A stretch of 62,587 nucleotides of DNA. Origin: CAZRQL01 sp964602415 (lineage in GTDB: Bacteria > Bacteroidota > Bacteroidia > Cytophagales > Flammeovirgaceae). The notes under the pieces were generated by a model, which saw only the letters and a program-made list of their open reading frames with translations, was not told where the DNA came from and searched no databases. Made by a program: the position numbers and the translations under genes. This document shows, piece after piece, positions 16,887 through 22,435 of the stretch; the first letter of the stretch is position 1; each line of letters begins with the position of its first letter. The DNA is taken from contig CAZRQL010000021.1 in the NCBI GenBank assembly GCA_964602415.1, forward strand, positions 1 to 62,587, given 5' to 3'.

Positions 16887-16916
16887 CTGCGTTATTAAAT
16901 CATAAACAGGAAAATA

Positions 16917-17294
16917 ATGGAAAACAATCAATCGTGTATCAGGGTGTTTGCCGACAAGGTTCAAATAGACAATTGTAGAGAAATACTTCAAGCCAACGAC
17001 AAATCATTCAGCAAGTTGAGTGGGCTTTTAGCATTGGCAGGAAACGAAGTAAGGCTGAAAATCTTGTTTCTTTTAGAAGAAGAAAACGAACTCTGCCCGT
17101 GCGACCTTTCAGACATTCTCGGAATGAGCATTCCTGCCATTTCACAACATCTGAGAAAACTCAAAGACGGAAATGTAGTGGAAGGAAGAAGAGAAGGACA
17201 GACCATTTTCTATTCACTAAAACCAGAACAACTGACTTTGCTTCGCCCATTTTTTAAACACATCATTACCAATTCAAAAAAGGAAACAGTATGA
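16917..17294 (+). CDS. ArsR/SmtB-type metalloregulator of the mer operon
   Basis: The 125-residue winged-helix protein has the metal-sensing signature ELCPCDL (Cys60, Cys62) in the first helix of the DNA-binding domain and extra N-terminal Cys7 and Cys20, as in CadC- or ArsR-like sensors. The recognition segment is ILGMSIPAISQHLRKLKDG. It likely represses the operon and releases on Hg(II) or another thiophilic ion. It takes the place of the MerR activator usual in Proteobacteria. The stop overlaps merTP by 4 bp. Confidence 0.88.
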   Translation: MENNQSCIRVFADKVQIDNCREILQANDKSFSKLSGLLALAGNEVRLKILFLLEEENELCPCDLSDILGMSIPAISQHLRKLKDGNVVEGRREGQTIFYSLKPEQLTLLRPFFKHIITNSKKETV

Positions 17295-17896
17295 ACAAGA
17301 AAAACAACAGACTTGTCGGAGCGGGAGTGCTTTCGGCAGTAGCAGCTTCACTTTGCTGCATCACACCTGTATTGGCTCTTATTTCAGGAGCGTCAGGAGT
17401 GGCTTCCACGTTTTCGTGGATGGAACCAGCAAGACCGTATCTTATTGGTATTACCATTATTGTTTTAGGATTTGCTTGGTATCAGAAACTCAAGCCACGA
17501 ACTAAAGAAGAAATCCAGTGCGATTGTGAAGAAGATGAAAAGAAGCCTTTTATGCAGACTAAAACCTTTTTGGGAATTGTAACCGTATTTGCAGCTTTGA
17601 TGCTCACATTTCCAAACTATGCACACATTTTCTACCCTTCAAACGATAAAAAAGAAGTTATAATTGTCAATGCTTCTGACATTCAAACCGTAACTTTTGA
17701 TGTGAAAGGAATGACTTGCAATGGCTGTGCTTCACACGTAGAAAATGACGTGAACAAACTGCCTGGAATTATTTCAGTTAATGCAGTTTATGAAGAAGCG
17801 ACTACCAAAGTAGAATTTGACCAAACCAAAGTGAGCTTAAATCAAATTGAAGAAGCTATCAATGGCACAGGTTACAAAGTGATTGGTAAAAAATAG
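17291..17896 (+). CDS. merTP: MerTP mercuric transport fusion protein
   Basis: The 201-residue protein fuses a MerT-like membrane part with a MerP-like metal-binding domain. The first helix holds the Cys pair LCCITPV typical of MerT; further helices lie at about residues 45-62 and 93-112. The cytosolic link has CDCEEDE. The C-terminal heavy-metal domain (residues about 135-200) has GMTCNGCASHVE. It carries Hg(II) across the inner membrane to MerA. It is translationally coupled to the regulator gene. Confidence 0.9.
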   Translation: MNKKNNRLVGAGVLSAVAASLCCITPVLALISGASGVASTFSWMEPARPYLIGITIIVLGFAWYQKLKPRTKEEIQCDCEEDEKKPFMQTKTFLGIVTVFAALMLTFPNYAHIFYPSNDKKEVIIVNASDIQTVTFDVKGMTCNGCASHVENDVNKLPGIISVNAVYEEATTKVEFDQTKVSLNQIEEAINGTGYKVIGKK

Positions 17897-17943
17897 TATT
17901 TTTTTGCCTTCCATATTTAAGAACTTAATTAAATAATTACAAA

Positions 17944-19623
17944 ATGAACAAAGAAACCATTAGACTCGATATCACAGGAATGACCTGCGACCATTGTGCC
18001 ACGAGCATAGAAAAACTGCTTTCCAAAAATGAAGGCGTAAAGGAAACCAATGTGAGTTATCCAAAAGCCACTTGCGAATGTTCGTTTGACCCTACAAAAA
18101 CAAGCAAGGAAGAAGTCATCAACACCATCAATAGCACAAAAAATTACAGGGTAAAAAATGAGGTTTCTGAAAACGGAAACAAAGGAAATAATCATTTCGA
18201 TTTAATTATTATCGGTGGGGGTTCGGCTGCATTTTCAGCAGCCATCAAAGCCGAAAGTTTAGGTTTATCGACCTTAATGGTAAATGGTGGATTAGACTTT
18301 GGCGGAACTTGCGTAAATGTAGGATGCGTTCCTTCTAAAAATCTGATACGTGCAGGTGAAACAGCTTATCATGCAACGCATTCCAACTTTGCAGGTATTA
18401 AACCCAGAGGCGTTGACATTGATTTTGCCCAAATCATTAAGGACAAGAAAAAATTGGTTGCTACGCTTCAAGAAAAAAAGTATATGGAAGTGGTGAGCGA
18501 TTTTGAAAACCTGACTATGCTGAAAGGTTGGGCAACTTTCAAAGACAACAAAACCATAATTATTGATGGAAAGACAGAATATACTGCTTTGAAATTTATA
18601 ATCGCCACTGGTGCAACTACCAATATTCCAAACATTGAAGGTTTGGACAAAATTGGCTACTTGACCAATGTTTCGCTTTTCGACTTGGAAGAAAAACCCG
18701 AAAGCATAACTATTATGGGAGCAGGTTATATCGGTTTGGAAATAGCTATGGCATATAATCGTTTAGGTGTGAAAGTTCGTATCATAGAATTTACCGACCG
18801 TGTTTTAAGAACACAAACACCTGACATCAGCGAAGCATTGGAAACCCAAATGCGAAAAGAAGGCATTGAAATTCTTCCAAATTTTCGTGCTGTTAAATTT
18901 GAGAAACTTGCCCTGAGCGGAGTCGAAGGGAAAGGAAGCGAGACAATTATTCATTGTAAATGTCCAGACGGTTCTTTTACGCAAATCACAGAAAAAGGAA
19001 AAGTGGTTGTTGCATCAGGCACAAAACCCAATACACAAAAATTAGGATTGCAGAACATTGGTTTAGAGCTGAACAAAACAGGTCATATTTTGGTAAATGA
19101 AAAAATGGAAACTAATTTACCTAACATTTATGCGGTGGGCGATGTTACCAACACACCTGCATTTGTTTACACAGCCGCTTTTGAAGGAAAAATTGCCGTT
19201 GAAAATGCTTTCACTGGAGCAAATAATAAAGCCGATTATTCTTCTTTGCCTTGGGTGGTTTTTACCGACCCACAAATAGCAGGTGCTGGCTTGGACGAAG
19301 CACAAGCTGAACAGCAAAATATTCCGTTTGAAGTTTCTAAAATAGAATTGAAAGACGTGCCGAGAGCCATTGCAGCAAATGACACAAGAGGTTTTATAAA
19401 ACTTATTCGCAACACCGAGACCGATAAACTCATTGGAGCAAGAATAGTCGCCCCCGAAGGTGGAGAACTCATCCAACAATTAAGTGTGGCAATCAAATAC
19501 GGAATAACCGTGAAAGATTTGGCAGACAGTTTCTACCCTTATTTAACTTTAGGGGAAGGCATCAAATTAGCAGCGATAACCTTTGGAAAAGATATCTCAA
19601 AATTAAGCTGTTGTGCAAGTTAA
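17944..19623 (+). CDS. merA: Mercuric reductase MerA
   Basis: The 559-residue flavoenzyme reduces Hg(II) to Hg(0) with NADPH. It has an N-terminal heavy-metal domain with Cys15 and Cys18 (GMTCDHC), a FAD-binding IIIGGGSAAFSAA (residues 88-100), the redox pair Cys123/Cys128 (GGTCVNVGC), an NADPH-binding GAGYIGLE and the vicinal C-terminal Cys556-Cys557 unique to MerA. Residues 323-329 (ALSGVEG) are encoded by a short palindromic repeat inserted in frame (18911-18930), which should lie in a surface loop. Confidence 0.95.
   Translation: MNKETIRLDITGMTCDHCATSIEKLLSKNEGVKETNVSYPKATCECSFDPTKTSKEEVINTINSTKNYRVKNEVSENGNKGNNHFDLIIIGGGSAAFSAAIKAESLGLSTLMVNGGLDFGGTCVNVGCVPSKNLIRAGETAYHATHSNFAGIKPRGVDIDFAQIIKDKKKLVATLQEKKYMEVVSDFENLTMLKGWATFKDNKTIIIDGKTEYTALKFIIATGATTNIPNIEGLDKIGYLTNVSLFDLEEKPESITIMGAGYIGLEIAMAYNRLGVKVRIIEFTDRVLRTQTPDISEALETQMRKEGIEILPNFRAVKFEKLALSGVEGKGSETIIHCKCPDGSFTQITEKGKVVVASGTKPNTQKLGLQNIGLELNKTGHILVNEKMETNLPNIYAVGDVTNTPAFVYTAAFEGKIAVENAFTGANNKADYSSLPWVVFTDPQIAGAGLDEAQAEQQNIPFEVSKIELKDVPRAIAANDTRGFIKLIRNTETDKLIGARIVAPEGGELIQQLSVAIKYGITVKDLADSFYPYLTLGEGIKLAAITFGKDISKLSCCAS
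18911..18930 (+). repeat. Short palindromic repeat inside merA
   Basis: CCCTGAGCGG followed by AGTCGAAGGG is an imperfect palindrome that resembles a short dispersed repeat frequently seen in Bacteroidota genomes. Here it lies within merA and is translated as part of ALSGVEG without breaking the frame. Confidence 0.55.
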
Positions 19624-19643
19624 TTCCCACCCAAAGTCATACA

Positions 19644-19689
19644 CTCTTGCAAGTCGCACAAGCCAACCCAAAACCAAAACTTGCAAGAG
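19644..19689 (+). repeat. Hairpin H2 downstream of merA
   Basis: CTCTTGCAAGT (19644-19654) and ACTTGCAAGAG (19679-19689) form a perfect 11-bp stem starting 21 bp after the merA stop. The loop contains CGCACAAGCCAACCC, close to the loop of hairpin H1 at 16752-16795. It might work as a factor-dependent terminator or be a structured element; the shared loop with a different stem argues for a structural role. Confidence 0.6.
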
Positions 19690-19759
19690 AGTATGCCATA
19701 CCAACCGCACAGACAAAGCAACATTGGACAGACAAGCAACGACCGAGCAAGAAGGGCGA

Positions 19760-19896
19760 ACGCATAACAGCAGTTTGCAAAAGTGGCGGTTCAGTGCTTC
19801 GTATGACAGTTTTTCGTAAATTTGAAGTGTGTGCTTCGTATCAACATTTGTGGTAAAAATCGCCACCTTCGCCAAGCGGATCGGTCGTTGTAGGCA
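19760..19896 (+). other. attC-like site R6
   Basis: The inverse core ACGCATAAC (19760-19768) is the exact reverse complement of the core opening K5 (GTTATGCGT, 16674). The apical stem is GTGGCG/CGCCAC, again compensated relative to other sites, with the A·C mismatch six pairs below the apex. The core is GTTGTAGGCA (19887-19896). The loop starts GTTCAGTGCTTCGTATGACAG, identical to R2 over that stretch. Confidence 0.83.
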
Positions 19897-19950
19897 ATTT
19901 TACAGAGCCACCGACCTAATATAATAACAAATAGAGAGTAAATAGACTTA

Positions 19951-20499
19951 ATGACAACAGAAATAATAGATGACCTAAAAGGGGAAAATAACAACGCTTT
20001 CGGAAAACTTTATAAAGAGTATTTCGGAATGGTAAACCGTTTTGTGACTAATAACAACGGACGGACAGACGATGCGGAAGATATTTTTCAAGACACGATG
20101 ATGGTGCTTTTGGGCAAACTACGTCAAGACAATTTTCAATTAACAGCTTCTATCAAAACCTACATAATGGCAATTTCTAAAAATCTTTGGCTCAAAAGAT
20201 TAAGAGCTGCTAACCGTGAAACAGAATACACAGACATTCACGACAACAAATTTTACGAAGAAATAAATCTTGCCATTGAGCAAGAAAAAAACTATTGGGA
20301 CAAACTACAAAACTATATTCATAAAATTTCAGACCATTGTCAAGGACTTATCCACGACATATTTTTTAAAGAAAAAGCCATTGAGCAAATCCAACAAGAA
20401 TATGGCTACTCAACAAAGCATAATGCTCAAAATCAAAAACATAAGTGCGTTGAACAAATCCGAAAAGTGAAAGCAGAAGATGAGAAACATAATTCTTAA
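19951..20499 (+). CDS. ECF-type RNA polymerase sigma factor
   Basis: The 182-residue protein has a sigma-70 region 2 (FGKLYKEYFGMVNRFVTNNN, then DAEDIFQDTMMVLLGKL and TYIMAISKNLWLKRLR) and a region 4 helix-turn-helix near EKAIEQIQQEYGYSTKHNAQNQKHKCVEQI. It should direct transcription of a small regulon. No anti-sigma gene follows; the next gene overlaps it by 20 bp and encodes a Cys-rich protein that could sense the signal. It is the first gene of cassette K6. Confidence 0.88.
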   Translation: MTTEIIDDLKGENNNAFGKLYKEYFGMVNRFVTNNNGRTDDAEDIFQDTMMVLLGKLRQDNFQLTASIKTYIMAISKNLWLKRLRAANRETEYTDIHDNKFYEEINLAIEQEKNYWDKLQNYIHKISDHCQGLIHDIFFKEKAIEQIQQEYGYSTKHNAQNQKHKCVEQIRKVKAEDEKHNS

Positions 20500-20695
20500 A
20501 TCAACCCTCACTTGTCCAAAATGCGGACACAAAAAAGAAGAAACAATGCCGACAGACGCTTGTCAATATTTTTACGAATGTGAAAACTGCAAACAAGTTC
20601 TTAAACCAAAACAAGGCGACTGCTGTGTGTATTGTAGTTTTGGAAGTGTAAAATGTCCTTCCATTCAAGAGAAAAACGACTGCTGCAAAAAATAA
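20480..20695 (+). CDS. Small Cys-rich GDCC-type protein
   Basis: The 71-residue protein has two zinc-ribbon-like pairs (CPKCGHKKEE and CENCKQV) and the motif GDCCVYCSFGSVKCP, recognisable from small Bacteroidota and proteobacterial proteins encoded near metal and redox genes. Twelve Cys residues in 71 suggest metal or thiol chemistry. It overlaps the sigma gene by 20 bp, so both are co-translated. Whether it acts as anti-sigma or metal chaperone is open. Confidence 0.75.
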   Translation: MRNIILKSTLTCPKCGHKKEETMPTDACQYFYECENCKQVLKPKQGDCCVYCSFGSVKCPSIQEKNDCCKK

Positions 20696-20716
20696 TTAAA
20701 AACTTTTTTCATTTCC

Positions 20717-20746
20717 GGGGTGATTTTTTCAAGCCATTGGTATAAA
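20717..20746 (+). promoter_or_regulatory. Candidate ECF-type promoter before yceI-like gene
   Basis: GGGGTGA (20717-20723), a 17-bp spacer and TATAAA (20741-20746) sit in the 99-bp gap before the YceI gene and do not match the housekeeping TAnnTTTG type. It may be a target of the sigma factor encoded in the same cassette. This is inference from one copy. Confidence 0.3.
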
Positions 20747-20794
20747 GGTATAGTTCGTCAATAATGGCAACTATAATTTTAAAATATAAAAACA

Positions 20795-21397
20795 ATGGTT
20801 TCAACAATCAAAAAAATCGGATTTGCAGTTTTATTAACTGTAATGGGTGCGTTCTCAGTTAATGCACAAAACGCTACAATGTGGAAGTTAGACAAGTCGC
20901 ATACTTCTGTCAATTTCTCTGTTAATCACTTCTTTTCTGCCGTAACAGGTAAATTTTCAGCTTTTGATGGCAATTTTTACTTTGACCCAGCCAATTTAAC
21001 TGGTAGCAAAGCAGACTTCACAATTGCTGTAAAAAGTGTAAACACAGATGACGGTAAAAGAGACAAACACTTGCAATCGGCTGACTTTTTCAATGCAAAA
21101 GCCTACCCAAATATGACCTTCAAATCAACCAAAATTGAAAAGAAATCAGAAAAGGAATATTTGGTTTACGGTAAACTTACCATTAAAGACAAAACCAAAG
21201 ACATTGTTTTGCCTTTCAAAGTAACAGGAGAAATGGAACACCCAATGATGAAAGGAACGGTTATTTTGGGACTAACAACCAACCTTAAAATCAACAGAAA
21301 TGATTATGGTGTAGGAACAGGAGATTGGGCGGCGACAATGGTAGTAGGCGATGAAGTAGATATTAATATTCACATGGAATTAAACAGAAAAAAATAA
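20795..21397 (+). CDS. YceI-family periplasmic protein
   Basis: The 200-residue protein has a signal peptide (GFAVLLTVMGAFSVNAQ) and a YceI lipocalin-like beta-barrel: WKLDKSHTSVNFSVNHFFSAVTGKF, then DKHLQSADFFNAKAYPNMTFKST and GVGTGDWAATMVVGDEVDI. The barrel binds isoprenoid-type lipids such as polyprenyl quinones in the periplasm. It is encoded downstream of the ECF sigma factor and may be part of its regulon. Confidence 0.9.
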   Translation: MVSTIKKIGFAVLLTVMGAFSVNAQNATMWKLDKSHTSVNFSVNHFFSAVTGKFSAFDGNFYFDPANLTGSKADFTIAVKSVNTDDGKRDKHLQSADFFNAKAYPNMTFKSTKIEKKSEKEYLVYGKLTIKDKTKDIVLPFKVTGEMEHPMMKGTVILGLTTNLKINRNDYGVGTGDWAATMVVGDEVDINIHMELNRKK

Positions 21398-21415
21398 CCT
21401 TAAAACTAAAATAAA

Positions 21416-21871
21416 ATGAACAATAAAATTCAAAAATCAATTTTAGCGGGAATTATTGGCACAGCCATAATGACTGTAGTAATGATGGTAGCTCCTATGA
21501 TGGGAATGCCAAAAATGTCGCCACCTGAAATGCTTTCAGGTATTTTAGGAATGCCAATTTTTGTAGGTTGGATAATGCACTTTATGATTGGGATAATATT
21601 TGCGTTGGCATACACCTACTTGTGCATTTTTAAATGGAAAATAAGCAATGTGTATCTTAAAGGAGCTGTTTTTGGAATAATTGCTTTTGTAGTTGCTCAA
21701 ATAATGATGGCAGTTATGGGTGCAATGATGCCAATGCCAAAAATGGAAGGTTCTATGATGCTAACAATGATAGGAAGTTTAATGGGACACATTATTTTTG
21801 GAATGGCAGTTTCAAAAACAGTGGGAAACGCATATTGCGGTTCAAAAAGTTGTGAAACCAAAACAGCGTAG
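21416..21871 (+). CDS. Met-rich DUF6789-like membrane protein
   Basis: The 151-residue protein has four hydrophobic helices and is unusually rich in Met (for example TVVMMVAPMMGMPKM and MMAVMGAMMPMPKM). The tail is YCGSKSC. It resembles small DUF6789-type inner-membrane proteins. Met clusters often bind Cu(I) or Ag(I), so metal handling is plausible but unproven. It starts 18 bp after the YceI gene, and is the last gene of the array. Confidence 0.7.
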   Translation: MNNKIQKSILAGIIGTAIMTVVMMVAPMMGMPKMSPPEMLSGILGMPIFVGWIMHFMIGIIFALAYTYLCIFKWKISNVYLKGAVFGIIAFVVAQIMMAVMGAMMPMPKMEGSMMLTMIGSLMGHIIFGMAVSKTVGNAYCGSKSCETKTA

Positions 21872-21881
21872 AAATAAAAAC

Positions 21882-22016
21882 TGCCTACAACAGCGGTTTT
21901 GCGTAATGGGGGCTGACGTGCTTAATTGAACGTTAGTCCTTTTTATTTATATTTGTGCAAGGCTGAAAGTTAGTGCTTCTAATGCCCCCACTGCGCCAAG
22001 CGCCAAACCGTCAGGC
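21882..22016 (+). other. Terminal attC-like site R7
   Basis: The inverse core TGCCTACAAC (21882-21891) is the exact reverse complement of the core opening K6 (GTTGTAGGCA, 19887). The apical stem changed on both sides to TGGGGG/CCCCCA, with the A·C mismatch kept. The outer core reads GTCAGGC (22010-22016) rather than GTT, so the site is the last of the array and may be mutated or cut by the adjacent IS remnant. Confidence 0.8.
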
Positions 22017-22198
22017 TGTGAAAAAACTCAGCCCCTCAATCATTAACTGCGATTTTAGCGCATCATAAGCCCATATTTTAATTGTAAGCAGCCCTTATTT
22101 TAAGCAATTAATTTTAACCTAATTATTGATAATGGCTTAAAAAGCCTTACAGTAAGCCTGTTTTGTAAAAAATAAACCACCCTTTCATAATCGGGTGT

Positions 22199-22330
22199 CT
22201 AATTGTTGAGTTTTTCTATCAGTTTGGGCATACCAAGGATGTTCAAGCTCCGCTTGAGGTTGTAAACCGTCATGATTAGGGCGAATTCTCCGTTCACTTT
22301 TTCCAGCCCCCGGAGGTTGGAATAGCTATA
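22199..22330 (-). pseudogene. 3' remnant of IS1182-like transposase
   Basis: On the minus strand the last 40-odd codons of a transposase are readable: LRGLEKVNGEFALIMTVYNL, then KRSLNILGMPKLIEKL and a stop at 22199-22201. The segment K-V-x-G-E-F with YNLKRxxNILG is typical of the C-terminus of IS1182/IS5-type DDE transposases. An in-frame stop just upstream and the absence of the catalytic part show it is a fragment. The sequence near 22013-22035 may be the remaining IS end. Confidence 0.7.
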
Positions 22331-22435
22331 TCTTCATGCCGAACTTGAAAATAATCCCTATGAAATGAGAACTAACATTCGACAAACTTAAATATTCTTT
22401 GATTTTATGTTCTCGCCGAAGTTTTTATCTTATGT

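Larger units (their letters stand above)
16530..16916 (+). other. Intergenic segment between viaA-like and mer genes
   Basis: The 387 bp without a gene hold attC-like site R5 (16547-16682), a conserved post-core stretch with AAAGACGACCC, hairpin H1 and the mer promoter. Short open frames on both strands here have no coding character. Confidence 0.7.
19624..19950 (+). other. Intergenic segment between merA and the ECF sigma gene
   Basis: The 327 bp hold hairpin H2 (19644-19689), a CAACGACC stretch, attC-like site R6 (19760-19896) and a 54-bp leader before the sigma factor gene. I see no TAnnTTTG promoter in the leader. Overlapping open frames on both strands are non-coding. Confidence 0.7.
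21872..22435. other. Array end and IS scar without intact gene
   Basis: The 564 bp hold attC-like site R7, an AT-rich stretch with no coding signal (22030-22190), the 3' end of a transposase on the minus strand (22199-22330) and about 100 bp before the convergent end of the amidohydrolase gene. This is the border between the AT-rich cassette array and the chromosome-like region. Confidence 0.75.

Noticed and set aside
1745..22016. The hairpins as transcription terminators
   Set aside because: They have 50-80-nt loops, lack a T-run after the stem, and their outer bases match the cassette start rather than a terminator tail. The matching boundary words demand another explanation.
1745..22016. 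The hairpins as REP/RAYT or IS200/IS605 ends
   Set aside because: REP-type repeats would not show a boundary word that changes per cassette and is shared between the two ends of the same cassette. No Y1 transposase gene is in the window.
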